Shown here in pieces: positions 40,048 through 49,092 of a stretch of 64,000 nt of DNA. The stretch covers positions 186,001 through 250,000 of the forward strand of contig SCUJ01000005.1 in the NCBI GenBank assembly GCA_004297165.1, in the 5' to 3' direction. A program made the position numbers and the translations under genes. Below the pieces are notes generated by a model. It ran no database searches and was not told the origin of the DNA. It was given only the letters and a program-made list of their open reading frames with translations. The stretch comes from Gammaproteobacteria bacterium. Its GTDB lineage: Bacteria > Pseudomonadota > Gammaproteobacteria > Eutrophobiales > Eutrophobiaceae. The first letter of the stretch is position 1. Each line of letters begins with the position of its first letter.

Positions 40048-41232
40048 ATGTCCGTTCCCGCCAATAAATTTCTCGTATTTCTGCTCGGCATGCTCGTTGC
40101 GATCGGTCCGTTGTCGATCGACATGTACCTTCCGGGCATGCCTGCGATACAGGCAGGTTTCGAGACAAGCGCCGGCCTTACCCAACTGACTCTAAGCGCT
40201 TTCCTGATCGGGTACTCTCTCGGACAACTCATCTACGGGCCGCTCTCGGATCGCTTTGGACGCAAACCGGTACTCCTCGCGGGGATCAGCATCTTTGCAA
40301 TGAGCAGTCTCTTGTGCGCTGTGACCTCCAACATCGAAATGCTCATCTTTCTACGCTTCATGCAGGCGGCTGGCGGCGGCGCTGGCGTAGTACTGAGCAG
40401 GGCCATTGTCAGGGATTATTTCCCCGCGGATCAGACAGCCCGCCTCCTGTCCCTCATCAGCATCGTCACCCTTGGCGCGCCTATCGTCGCCCCCGTACTG
40501 GGCGGGTATCTCCTGGTTTGGGCGGGCTGGCGCAGCATCTTCTGGGCCCTGACGTTATGGGGAATCGTGTATATCGTCATGATCGTCTTTTGCATCGGCG
40601 AATCGCATCCGCAAGAAAAACGTCAGCAATTGGACCTGTACGGCACGCTGGCTGTCTATCTGGAAATCCTGCGCGAACGAAACTCGCTCGGTTATATCTT
40701 GAGCTCCAGTCTGAGCGCTACCGCGATATTCGCCTATGTTTCGAGCGCCCCATTCGTCTTCATCGAGATCTATGGCGTCCAACCCGAGAATTTCGGCTAT
40801 CTATACGGACTCATCACTTCGGGATTGATATTCTGCGCCATTGCGAACAGCCGGCTGGTCATCAGCCTGGGCCTGGATCGTATGATCCTCTACGCACATC
40901 TGATGCGGATAAGCGGCGTGGGAATGCTGATCTACCTTAGCCTGAGTCACTCCGGCAGTCTATTCGGATTGGTCATCGCCCTGTTGCTCTGTGTCAGCCC
41001 GACGATCATCATCAACATCAATTCCGCGGCGGGGATCCTGCACATCTTTCCCCGCTATTCCGGCACAGCCTCCGCAGTCTCCGGGGCGGCCATGTTCGCG
41101 GGTGGGGCGCTGTCAGCACCCGTGCTCGGCCTGATTGATGACCACACCCTTATGCCGCTGACTGCGACCATGGGGGTGTTTTCGCTATTGAGTGTTGTTT
41201 CCTACTACATGCTCGTAGAGCGAGAGTATTGA
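40048..41232 (+). CDS. Bcr/CflA family MFS drug transporter
   Basis: A 394-residue major facilitator protein with about twelve hydrophobic helices. MFS motif A reads GPLSDRFGRKPVLLAG. The N-terminus (LGMLVAIGPLSIDMYLPGMPAI) is typical of Bcr/CflA exporters for bicyclomycin, chloramphenicol and related compounds. The inner-membrane exporter is proton driven; the substrate here is unknown. The convergent MarR-family gene ends 58 bases away. Confidence 0.9.
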   Translation: MSVPANKFLVFLLGMLVAIGPLSIDMYLPGMPAIQAGFETSAGLTQLTLSAFLIGYSLGQLIYGPLSDRFGRKPVLLAGISIFAMSSLLCAVTSNIEMLIFLRFMQAAGGGAGVVLSRAIVRDYFPADQTARLLSLISIVTLGAPIVAPVLGGYLLVWAGWRSIFWALTLWGIVYIVMIVFCIGESHPQEKRQQLDLYGTLAVYLEILRERNSLGYILSSSLSATAIFAYVSSAPFVFIEIYGVQPENFGYLYGLITSGLIFCAIANSRLVISLGLDRMILYAHLMRISGVGMLIYLSLSHSGSLFGLVIALLLCVSPTIIININSAAGILHIFPRYSGTASAVSGAAMFAGGALSAPVLGLIDDHTLMPLTATMGVFSLLSVVSYYMLVEREY

Positions 41233-41290
41233 AAACTGCCGCGCCTGGCATATCGACGTAGCCTGCGTCTCGCAATCCTCATTTACTGCT

Positions 41291-41737
41291 TCATGTTTGA
41301 ATTCGTTTTAACAGGTCAATAAGCAGTTGCTTTTCCCGTTCATCCAACCTGGCCGTGATGCTGGCTTCATGTCGCAACATCCCCGGCCGCAGCTTGCGCA
41401 AGATGGCTCTGCCCTGGGGCAAGACCTGCAATGCATGTTTGCGACGGTCCACCAGCGATTTGTTGCGGCTGAGCCAATTGCGTTTCTCCAACTTGTCGAT
41501 CACCGCCATGGTCGAGGCCCGATCCATGGACATGGCCTTGCCGAGGTTAGTCTGGGAGATGCCTGGGTTGACCTCCACCAGCAGCAGCATCGCCAGTTGC
41601 GCCGGCGTGGTGCGGGTGGCCCGGCCGATCCGTGCGTTGAAATCCCGGTAGGCGCATAGCTGTGCCATGCGCAGATGATAGCCCACAAGCGCCGGCAGAA
41701 TGTCCATGTCCAAGCCGTTTTCTTTATTCTTGTGCAT
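41291..41737 (-). CDS. MarR-family transcriptional regulator
   Basis: A 148-residue winged-helix regulator. The DNA-binding region ISQTNLGKAMSMDRASTMAVID and wing LVDRRKHALQVL, with the conserved Asp-Arg-Arg, identify MarR. It probably acts as a dimeric, ligand-released repressor. It is divergent from the aconitase X genes (143-base spacer with a perfect 12-bp palindrome at 41845-41856) and convergent with the Bcr transporter; either could be a target. ATG 41707 is an alternative start. Confidence 0.88.
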   Translation of the reverse strand: MHKNKENGLDMDILPALVGYHLRMAQLCAYRDFNARIGRATRTTPAQLAMLLLVEVNPGISQTNLGKAMSMDRASTMAVIDKLEKRNWLSRNKSLVDRRKHALQVLPQGRAILRKLRPGMLRHEASITARLDEREKQLLIDLLKRIQT

Positions 41738-41844
41738 GGGCTGATTATCCGGAATTGTTAGTGCGCGATGAGGAGGTGAAATTTTTTTGATTGTAGCACA
41801 GGCTGAAAAACCCCCAACACCACCCCCGGTGCGGCAAAGCGATG

Positions 41845-41856
41845 GCGAAGCTTCGC
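41845..41856. promoter_or_regulatory. Palindrome between marR-type gene and acnX
   Basis: GCGAAGCTTCGC is a perfect 12-bp palindrome 25 bases before the aconitase X start and 107 bases before the MarR gene start. Its place in the divergent spacer makes it a candidate operator, but sequence alone cannot prove this. Confidence 0.3.
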
Positions 41857-41880
41857 GGCAAACGGTAGGATGCCATAAGC

Positions 41881-43179
41881 ATGAAACTGAATGATGAAGA
41901 GCAAGCGATGTTGGATGGCCGGCGCGGAGAGGCCTGTCGCATGGCGCTGGCGCTGCTGGTCCGCTATGGCGAGGCGCTCGGCGCCGAGCGTTTTGTCGAT
42001 GTCGTCAACATCGCCGGCGTACCGGCTTCCGCCAACAAGTTCGTCAAAGAGTACTTCCGACCATACTACCAATCCGGCCGGGACGAGTATGACGTAATCT
42101 TTTCCCTCTACGACCTCGATGGCGAGGCCGTGGCGGAGGTTCCGCGGATCGCCGGCAACGCCTGTCACCTTCAGGGCGGCATCGATCCGGAGAACTGGGA
42201 GACGCTGGGCGCGACGCCGGAATCCTTGCAACTTTCGGAAGCGAGCGAGGCCTATGCCAGGGAACATGGGGTCAGGATCCTCAAGACCTGCACGCCTTAT
42301 CTTGCGGGGAATATACCGCGGCGCGGCGAACACTGCGCCTGGATGGAATCCTCGGCGGTGGTCTATTGCAACTCCGTGCTGGGCGCGCGCACCAATACCG
42401 AGGGCAGGGAAAGCACCAGCGCCGCGATGCTGACCGGCAAGATCCCCGATTTCGGACTGCATCGGGACGAAAACCGGTTCGGCACGCATCTCATCCAGGT
42501 CGAGGTCGAGGTCGCCGACATCATGGATTGGGGCATGCTGGGATACTTTGCGGGCGATCGGGTCCAGGAACATGTGCCGGTGTTGACCGGCAGGATCGGA
42601 AATGCCGATCTCCTGCGTCACAAACATTTCGGCGCGGCCGCCGCCTCATCCGGGGGCGTGGAGTTATATCACATGGTCGGCATCACGCCCGAAGCGGACA
42701 CCCTGGAAACCGCATTTGGCCAGCGCCGTACCCAGGAGATTTTTCGCTATGGACCTGGCGAGCGCCGGCAGACCTGGGAGATGCTGAATGCCAATGGCAG
42801 ATCCACCGAGGTCGATTTTGTCATGTTGGGTTGTCCACACTATACGCTGGAGCAGATCGAGGAGGTGGTCGCCATGCTCGGGGACCGGCGGATCAGCGGC
42901 AACTGTCGCCTCTGGATCTTTACCTCGCGTGCCGTGCGGGCAATCGCCGACGGCAAAGGTTACACCGAGGCCATCCGCAGGGCCGGCGGCGTGCTGCTGA
43001 CCGATACTTGTTCCGCGATCGGTCAGGCCATTCCCCCAGGCGCCCGCGTCGCCGCCCTGGATTCCGCGAAGCAGACCCATTACCTCCCCGCCTTCATGGG
43101 GATCGAGGCCTGGTTCGGATCAACCAGGGATTGCATCAACGCGGCCTTGAGCGGCCGCTGGAACGCGTCGCCTCCATGA
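41881..43179 (+). CDS. Aconitase X large (catalytic) subunit
   Basis: A 432-residue DUF521/AcnX protein. Expected cluster-ligand cysteines are visible in VYCNSVLGARTN, MLGCPHYTLEQ and LTDTCSAIGQ. Known AcnX enzymes are iron-sulfur hydro-lyases, for example cis-3-hydroxy-L-proline dehydratase in bacteria and phosphomevalonate dehydratase in archaea. The substrate here is not decidable. The small subunit gene overlaps its stop by four bases (ATGA), so the two form one enzyme. An AGGA site lies ~12 bases before the ATG. Confidence 0.9.
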   Translation: MKLNDEEQAMLDGRRGEACRMALALLVRYGEALGAERFVDVVNIAGVPASANKFVKEYFRPYYQSGRDEYDVIFSLYDLDGEAVAEVPRIAGNACHLQGGIDPENWETLGATPESLQLSEASEAYAREHGVRILKTCTPYLAGNIPRRGEHCAWMESSAVVYCNSVLGARTNTEGRESTSAAMLTGKIPDFGLHRDENRFGTHLIQVEVEVADIMDWGMLGYFAGDRVQEHVPVLTGRIGNADLLRHKHFGAAAASSGGVELYHMVGITPEADTLETAFGQRRTQEIFRYGPGERRQTWEMLNANGRSTEVDFVMLGCPHYTLEQIEEVVAMLGDRRISGNCRLWIFTSRAVRAIADGKGYTEAIRRAGGVLLTDTCSAIGQAIPPGARVAALDSAKQTHYLPAFMGIEAWFGSTRDCINAALSGRWNASPP

Positions 43180-43613
43180 GCGTTACGCACAACGCGCGAA
43201 TGATCACGCTCCACGGTCGCAAGGTCGTGGGCGGCAGGGCCGAAGGGGAGGCGCTGGTGACCCGGCAAACCATCTCCGGATGGGGCGGGGTCAATGCCAT
43301 GGACGGGAGGATAATCGAGACCCGGCATGAACTCCGTGGCCAGAGTTTCAAGGACAAGGTTCTGGTGTTTCGCGGCGCGAAGGGTTCCTCCGGATGGTCC
43401 GCCGTCTTTCACAACGCCCGGCTCGCGGGCGCTGCGCCCCGCGCGATGATCTTCAACGAGATGACCACGAAGATTGCGCTTGGCGCGGTGGTGGCGCGTG
43501 TGCCCAGCGTCACGGATCTGGATCAGGATCCGCTCGAGGCGATCGAAACCGGCGATTGGGTGAAGGTCGATGGCGACCGTGGGGTGGTCGAAGTCATCAA
43601 ACGACGCGCTTAA
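43176..43613 (+). CDS. Aconitase X small (swivel) subunit
   Basis: A 145-residue DUF126 protein, the swivelling domain that closes over the AcnX active site. Family blocks are LVTRQTISGWGGVNA, VLVFRGAKGSSGWSAVF and GDWVKVDGDRGVVEV. ATG 43176 overlaps the large-subunit stop (ATGA); ATG 43200 is an alternative. A much longer frame starting at 42366 lies inside the large subunit and is a shadow. Its stop overlaps the convergent GMC gene stop by four bases. Confidence 0.88.
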   Translation: MSVTHNARMITLHGRKVVGGRAEGEALVTRQTISGWGGVNAMDGRIIETRHELRGQSFKDKVLVFRGAKGSSGWSAVFHNARLAGAAPRAMIFNEMTTKIALGAVVARVPSVTDLDQDPLEAIETGDWVKVDGDRGVVEVIKRRA

Positions 43614-45232
43614 CGACAATCCTGAAGGATGAATTCCGCGCCCTTCTCGGCGATCATGACGGTCGGGGCGTTGGTATTGCCGGAGGTGATGCGTGGCATG
43701 ATCGAGGCATCTATCACCCGCAGATTGGCAACCCCATGCACCGCCAGGCGATCGTCGACGACCGCCTGCGGATCGTCCCCCATCCGGCAGGTGGAGACCG
43801 GATGGAAGATCGTGGTGCCGAGATCGCCCGCCGCCTTGATCAGATCCCGATCGCTCTGCACCTCCAATCCCGGTTTCCATTCCTCAGGTGAATATTTTTT
43901 CAAGGCCCCGGCCCGCATGATGCGCCGGGTGAAATGCATCCCGGCAACCGCAACCGCCTGATCCTCCGCGGTGGAGAGATAATTCAGCGTGATCGCCGGA
44001 TACGCCGTTGGATCCGCACTCTTGATGCGGACGTGGCCCCGGCTGGTGGGCCGCAGATTGCACACCGATGGCGTAATGGCGGAAAACTTGTGCGGGGGAT
44101 CGCCAAATTTATCCAGGGACAGGGGTTGCACATGCCATTCGATGTTGGCGCTCTGCTGATCCGGATCGCTGCGCGCGAAGGCCCCGAGCTGGGACGGCGG
44201 CATGGTGAGCGGTCCGGTGCGAAACAAGAGATATTCCAGGCCCATTGCCGCCTTGCCGATGAGGGAATTGGCGCGGTCGTTGAGCGTGATGGTGTTATGC
44301 ACCTTGTATATCATCCGGATTTGCAGATGATCATGGAGGTTTTCCCCCACGCCCGGAAGCTCGCGCACAACCTCGATGCCATTTTTCTGCAGGAGCGCCC
44401 CGGGGCCGATACCCGAGACTTGCAGGAGTTGCGGCGAGCCGATGGATCCCGCCGCCAGGATCACCTGACGCCGGGCGCTGATCTTCCGCAGTCCTTGTTT
44501 CAGGAAATGCGCCTCGACTCCGGTTGCAGAGGGAACGCCGTTGCGGGTTTCCAGACAAAGCCGGTGCGCCTGCGCCCCGGTGAGGACCCGCAGATTGGGC
44601 CGCTTGAGCGCCGGGCGCAGGTAAGCGCGCGCCGCGCTCCAGCGAACCCCGCGCCGTTGATTCATCTGGAAGTAGGCCGTGCCGAAATTGTCCCCCCGGT
44701 TGAACTCGGCGATCTTCGGAATGCCGCACTCCACCGCGGCGTCGCGCCAGGCGTCCAGAATCTCCCAGTTGACGCGCCGCTCCTCGACCCGCAGCTCGCC
44801 GCCCGCGCCGTGGAGGTCATCGGCGCCGTGCTGATAATCTTCCATGCGCTTGAATACCGGCAGGACCTCCCGCCAGGACCAGCCTCGGTTACCGAGCGAC
44901 GCCCAATAGTCAAAATCGCTCTGCTGGCCGCGCATATGGATCATGGCGTTGATGGAGGAGCAGCCGCCCAGCACCTTGCCGCGCGCGTAGCCGATGCTCC
45001 GCCCGTTCAGGCCCGGATCGGGTTCGATGGCATAGCACCAGTCGGTGCGCGGATTGTTGATGGTATAGAGATATCCGATCGGGATGTTGATCCAGAAATA
45101 ATCGTCCTTGCCGCCGGCCTCCAGCAGCACGACATCATTGGCAGGATTGGCGGACAGCCGGTTCGCCAGCACGCATCCGGCGGTCCCCGCTCCGATGATA
45201 AGAAAATCGCATTGCAGATCGCTTAGCGTCAT
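43610..45232 (-). CDS. GMC-family FAD-dependent alcohol oxidoreductase
   Basis: A 540-residue flavoprotein related to choline dehydrogenase. The FAD fold is [21 protein letters not shown] signature 1 is in [15 protein letters not shown], and the catalytic His region is [10 protein letters not shown] with [19 protein letters not shown] at the C-terminus. It oxidises an alcohol to an aldehyde or ketone. ATG 45232 begins the usual N-terminus; the longer frame is not needed. It follows the methylmalonate-semialdehyde dehydrogenase gene by 11 bases, which suggests consecutive steps. A choline role is less likely because the partner is not BetB-like. Confidence 0.88.
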   Translation of the reverse strand: MTLSDLQCDFLIIGAGTAGCVLANRLSANPANDVVLLEAGGKDDYFWINIPIGYLYTINNPRTDWCYAIEPDPGLNGRSIGYARGKVLGGCSSINAMIHMRGQQSDFDYWASLGNRGWSWREVLPVFKRMEDYQHGADDLHGAGGELRVEERRVNWEILDAWRDAAVECGIPKIAEFNRGDNFGTAYFQMNQRRGVRWSAARAYLRPALKRPNLRVLTGAQAHRLCLETRNGVPSATGVEAHFLKQGLRKISARRQVILAAGSIGSPQLLQVSGIGPGALLQKNGIEVVRELPGVGENLHDHLQIRMIYKVHNTITLNDRANSLIGKAAMGLEYLLFRTGPLTMPPSQLGAFARSDPDQQSANIEWHVQPLSLDKFGDPPHKFSAITPSVCNLRPTSRGHVRIKSADPTAYPAITLNYLSTAEDQAVAVAGMHFTRRIMRAGALKKYSPEEWKPGLEVQSDRDLIKAAGDLGTTIFHPVSTCRMGDDPQAVVDDRLAVHGVANLRVIDASIMPRITSGNTNAPTVMIAEKGAEFILQDCR

Positions 45233-45243
45233 TCTCTTGCTCC

Positions 45244-46737
45244 TTATAACACCGGGAAGTTCAGGTTGTGACCGGCGCGGATGCCGGCGGGCCACCGGCT
45301 GGTGACTGTCTTCAGCCGTGTATAGAAGCGGATCCCCTCCATGCCATAGATGTGGTGGTCACCGAACAGGGACGCCTTCCAGCCGCCGAAACTGTGACTG
45401 GCCACGGGCACGGGGATGGGAATGTTGATGCCGACCATGCCCGCCTGCACGGCATTGGCGAAGGTCCTGGCAGTATCGCCGTCGCGGGTGAAGATCGCGG
45501 CGCCGTTGCCGTATTCATGCCGGTTCACAAGTTCGAGCGCGCTATTGAAATCCTGACACCGGACGAGACACAGGACCGGGCCGAAGATCTCTTCGCGATA
45601 GATGCGCATCTCGGACGTCACGCGATCGAACAGAGAAGGTCCGAGGAAGAAACCGTTTTCGTATCCCGGCACGCGCAGCGAGCGGCCATCTATCAGCAGC
45701 TCCGCGCCTTCACTCACACCCTGCTCGATATAGCTTTGAACCCGCGCGCGATGGGCGGCCGTAATCAGGGGGCCCATCTCGCTGTAATCGTTATCGCCCG
45801 GGCCGACCTTGATTGCCTGGATCCTGGTCCGTAATCTTTTCACCAGGGCGTCAGCCACGGCATCGCCAACCGCCACCGCCACCGAGATGGCCATGCAGCG
45901 TTCGCCCGCTGCGCCGAAGGCCGCGCCGATCAGGGCATCCACGACCTGATCGAGATCGGCATCCGGCATGATGACCATGTGATTCTTGGCCCCGCCAAGG
46001 GCCTGTACCCGTTTACCCGCAGCCGTTCCGGTCTGGTAGATGCTTTTCGCGACGGCGGTGGATCCCACGAAACTCACAGCTTGCACTTGCTCTTGATGCA
46101 GGAGGCTGTTCACGGTTCGCGCATCGCCGTGCAGCACGTTGAATACGCCTTTCGGCAGCCCCGCCTCCAGCAAGAGGTCGGCAAGCAACAGCGCGGCGGA
46201 AGGGACCCGCTCCGAGGGTTTGAGCACGAAGGTATTGCCGCAAGCCAGGGCGTTGGCGCACATCCAGAGCGGCACCATCACGGGGAAGTTGAAGGGTGTG
46301 ATGCCCACGACGACGCCAAGCGGCTGGCGGATGGCGTAACTGTCCACAGCCGGCCCGACATTCTCGCTGTATTCGCCTTTGAGCAACTGCGGCGCGGCGC
46401 AGGCGAATTCCACATTCTCGCTCCCGCGCGCGAGTTCACCGCGGGCGTCCTCCAGGACCTTGCCATGTTGCGCGGTAATGACCTTCGCCAGCGGCTCCAT
46501 ATCGCGGCGCAGCAGCTCGAGAAACCTGGAAAGAATGCGCGCGCGCCGCAAGGGCGGCGTCTCACGCCAGCCGGGAAAGGCCGCGGCCGCGGCGGCCACG
46601 GCCCGCGCCGCTTCAGGTTCATCCGCGAGCGGGACCAATCCGGTCACCGCCCCGGTGGCCGGGTTGTACACCTCGGATTCGCGCGTGCGGCCGGGTGTTT
46701 TTCCACCGTCGATATGATGAGTTATGCGTTCTGTCAT
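45244..46737 (-). CDS. mmsA: CoA-acylating methylmalonate-semialdehyde dehydrogenase
   Basis: A 497-residue aldehyde dehydrogenase of the MmsA/IolA type, converting (methyl)malonate semialdehyde with CoA and NAD+ to propionyl- or acetyl-CoA. Catalytic Cys is in GAAGERCMAISVAV, and the family-specific blocks GITPFNFPVMVPLWM, FVLKPSERVPSA and VQALGGAKNHMVIMPDAD are present. ATG 46737 gives the normal N-terminus (MTERITHHIDGG). It lies between a cation exporter gene and the GMC oxidoreductase, all on the minus strand. No valine-pathway genes are adjacent. Confidence 0.92.
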   Translation of the reverse strand: MTERITHHIDGGKTPGRTRESEVYNPATGAVTGLVPLADEPEAARAVAAAAAAFPGWRETPPLRRARILSRFLELLRRDMEPLAKVITAQHGKVLEDARGELARGSENVEFACAAPQLLKGEYSENVGPAVDSYAIRQPLGVVVGITPFNFPVMVPLWMCANALACGNTFVLKPSERVPSAALLLADLLLEAGLPKGVFNVLHGDARTVNSLLHQEQVQAVSFVGSTAVAKSIYQTGTAAGKRVQALGGAKNHMVIMPDADLDQVVDALIGAAFGAAGERCMAISVAVAVGDAVADALVKRLRTRIQAIKVGPGDNDYSEMGPLITAAHRARVQSYIEQGVSEGAELLIDGRSLRVPGYENGFFLGPSLFDRVTSEMRIYREEIFGPVLCLVRCQDFNSALELVNRHEYGNGAAIFTRDGDTARTFANAVQAGMVGINIPIPVPVASHSFGGWKASLFGDHHIYGMEGIRFYTRLKTVTSRWPAGIRAGHNLNFPVL

Positions 46738-46753
46738 GATCGGCTCCAGGATT

Positions 46754-47743
46754 TCAGGATTTTGATTGCCACGGTACGGTTGGCGAATCGGCTGCGCGGT
46801 GGATTGCCGGTGGCCGGCACGCAGCGCCTTCGCACTCGTTGACCTCGATGGTGATATGCGCAAGCCGCGTGAATTCGCCGAGCAGGGACTTATAGTATTC
46901 CGGGATCTGCGGCCGGCAGGTAACCAAAGAGATCATCGCTGCGTAATGATTGGCGCCCACCCTCCAGACATGCAGGTCAGAGACCAGATTGTCCGCGTCC
47001 TGCTCGAGGGTTGTCCGGATTGCATCGGCGTAACTGCCATCGATGCTCGCATCGAGAAGTATCGGGCCGGTCTCTTGCAGCAATCCCCAGGACCAACGCG
47101 TGATGATCAAGGCGCCCACGACCCCCATGCAGGGGTCCATCCAGGTCCAGCCAAAATATTTTCCGGTAACGAGCGCGATGATGGCCAGCATGGAGGTGAG
47201 GGCATCGGCCAGCACATGGACATAGGCGGCGCGCAGATTGTGGTCGTGATGATGCTGCGTCTCTGTCTCGTGATGGCGATCATGATCATGGAGCAACCAG
47301 GCGCTGCACAGATTGACGCAAAGCCCCAGCATCGCGACGCCGATTGCCTCATCGAACTGAATGGCATGCGGGGCGAATATGCGCTGTACCGACTCCACAA
47401 ACATGAACAGGGCGACCAGGGCTAGCGCTATCGCGCTGGAGAATCCTCCCAGGATGGTTACCTTGCCCGCGCCGAAGGCATAACGGGGGCTGCTGGCGTG
47501 TTTGCGCGCGTAATGGTAGGCGAAGACGGCGATCAGAAAGGCTGTCACGTGGGTGCCCATGTGCCAGCCATCGGCCAGGAGCGCCATGGATCCGAAGAAG
47601 GCGCCAGCGATAATCTCGACAATCATGGTCACGAAGGTCAGCCACAAAACCACGCGGGTGCGCGCCTCGCCGCGCCGATTGCTGAGCGCGAAATCGTGAT
47701 TCTGACGCCAGTTTTCGGCCTGGTGGATATGCCCGATGTTCAT
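46754..47743 (-). CDS. Cation diffusion facilitator (DmeF-like)
   Basis: A 329-residue CDF exporter for divalent metals (Co, Ni, Zn). Metal-site helices read MALLADGWHMGTHVTAF and VHVLADALTSMLA. A His-rich cytosolic loop (HDHDRHHETETQHHHDHN) is typical of DmeF/CzcD, and a C-terminal domain with TRLAHITIEVNECEG follows. About six membrane helices are visible. ATG 47743 is preferred to TTG 47776. The gene precedes mmsA by 16 bases, so they may share a transcript, though a functional link is unclear. Confidence 0.9.
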   Translation of the reverse strand: MNIGHIHQAENWRQNHDFALSNRRGEARTRVVLWLTFVTMIVEIIAGAFFGSMALLADGWHMGTHVTAFLIAVFAYHYARKHASSPRYAFGAGKVTILGGFSSAIALALVALFMFVESVQRIFAPHAIQFDEAIGVAMLGLCVNLCSAWLLHDHDRHHETETQHHHDHNLRAAYVHVLADALTSMLAIIALVTGKYFGWTWMDPCMGVVGALIITRWSWGLLQETGPILLDASIDGSYADAIRTTLEQDADNLVSDLHVWRVGANHYAAMISLVTCRPQIPEYYKSLLGEFTRLAHITIEVNECEGAACRPPAIHRAADSPTVPWQSKS

Positions 47744-47850
47744 CTGTGTCGCGATATGAAAAAGGTTGCCACTCAATGTGTGTGGTTATACGTCAAGCCA
47801 GCGGATTGTGTCGTCATTTATGCCTACGATATCCGCCGTTCAGCATTCTG

Positions 47851-47856
47851 TATAAT
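47851..47856 (+). promoter_or_regulatory. Candidate -10 element upstream of the MetE-like gene
   Basis: A perfect TATAAT 109 bases before the ATG at 47966, in the spacer divergent from the cation exporter. No good -35 is present at 16-18 bases, so the assignment is tentative. Confidence 0.35.
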
Positions 47857-47965
47857 CATGTCTCGCCCGGGATTTGCGCAGGTTGGTCAGCGGTCAAGGG
47901 TCAAATCACGCAGGCAAGCACAACCTGAAGCGCAAGAGTCAATCATACAGGAGAACGCAAACCTC

Positions 47966-49072
47966 ATGAAACACAGAGCCCCGTTTCGAGCGGATCATGT
48001 CGGCAGTCTGTTGCGTCCGGCAGCGGTCAAAAAGGCGCGTCAGGATCGGCATGAAGGCAGGATCAGCGCGACGCAATTACGGGCGCTCGAGAACGAATGC
48101 ATTCGCGATCTGGTGAGAAAACAAGAGGACGTTGGATTACAGGCCGTCACTGACGGCGAAATCCGCCGGGCCTACTGGCATTTCGATTTTCTCGCGGGAC
48201 TCGACGGGGTGGAACTGATCCCCGGTAAACAGGGCATACAGTTTCATGGCATGCAAACCAAGGCCGACAGCATCGTGGTGACGGGCAAGGTAGGATTTCC
48301 GCAGGATCATCCCATGCTGGAGGATTTCCGGTACCTGAGTTCCACCACTCGGGTGATGCCAAAGATGACCATTCCCTCGCCCACCGTGCTGCACTTTCGC
48401 GGTGGCCGTAAAAATATCAATCGCGAGGTTTATCCTACTCTCGATACATTTTTTGACGATACGGCCGCGGCCTTTGCCGAGGCGATCCGGGCCTTCTATG
48501 CCGCCGGCTGCCGCTATCTGCAACTGGATGATACGGTCTGGGCCTATCTCTGTTCCGAGCAGGAGAAACAGGCTGCCAGGGAGCGTGGCGATGACCCGGA
48601 GGGTCTTGCGGAGATTTATGCTCGCATGATTAACACAGCCTTGCAGGCCAGGCCCGCGGACATGGTGGTGACCACGCATGTCTGCCGTGGTAATTTCAGG
48701 TCTTCGTGGATCGCCGAAGGCGGCTATGAACCGGTCGCCCGGATTCTTCTGCAAGGCACGGACTACGATGCCTATTTCCTGGAGTACGATTCCGATCGCG
48801 CCGGTGGTTTTGAACCATTGCGGTTTCTGCCCAAGGGCGACAAACAAGTGGTGCTCGGTCTGGTTACTTCGAAGACCGGGTTGCTGGAAGATACGGGATT
48901 AATCAAACGCCGGGTCGAAGAGGCCTGCCGCTATGCGGATATCGATCAGTTCTGCCTCAGTCCGCAATGCGGATTCGCCTCCACGGAGGAAGGCAATCTG
49001 ATCAGCGAGGAAGAGCAATGGGAAAAACTGCGGCTGGTGGTAAAGATTGCGGGTGAGGTCTGGAATAAATAA
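47966..49072 (+). CDS. MetE C-terminal-domain-type methyltransferase
   Basis: A 368-residue zinc methyltransferase containing only the catalytic half of cobalamin-independent methionine synthase. The zinc ligands are visible as His and Cys in TTHVCRGN, Glu in FLEYDSDRAGG and Cys in SPQCGFAST. The N-terminal half of full MetE is absent, as in YxjG-type and core-MetE proteins, so the methyl donor may differ from methyl-tetrahydropteroyl-triglutamate. ATG 47966 has an AGGAGA site upstream; the longer frame from 47498 overlaps the exporter. It converges with the coiled-coil gene. Confidence 0.88.
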   Translation: MKHRAPFRADHVGSLLRPAAVKKARQDRHEGRISATQLRALENECIRDLVRKQEDVGLQAVTDGEIRRAYWHFDFLAGLDGVELIPGKQGIQFHGMQTKADSIVVTGKVGFPQDHPMLEDFRYLSSTTRVMPKMTIPSPTVLHFRGGRKNINREVYPTLDTFFDDTAAAFAEAIRAFYAAGCRYLQLDDTVWAYLCSEQEKQAARERGDDPEGLAEIYARMINTALQARPADMVVTTHVCRGNFRSSWIAEGGYEPVARILLQGTDYDAYFLEYDSDRAGGFEPLRFLPKGDKQVVLGLVTSKTGLLEDTGLIKRRVEEACRYADIDQFCLSPQCGFASTEEGNLISEEEQWEKLRLVVKIAGEVWNK

Positions 49073-49092
49073 CGCCGAAAAATTTCAGCGTT
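49071..49092. terminator. Possible shared terminator hairpin
   Basis: An inverted repeat AACGCCGAA-AAAT-TTCAGCGTT with one mismatch covers both convergent stop codons. It lacks long T-runs on either side, so activity is uncertain. Confidence 0.3.

Noticed and set aside
42366-43613. 415-residue frame ending with the aconitase X small subunit
   Set aside because: Its first ~270 residues are an out-of-frame shadow of the large subunit; the real start overlaps the large-subunit stop at 43176.
43934-45226. 430-residue open frame antisense to the GMC gene
   Set aside because: The GMC protein has clear motifs along this interval; the antisense frame has none.
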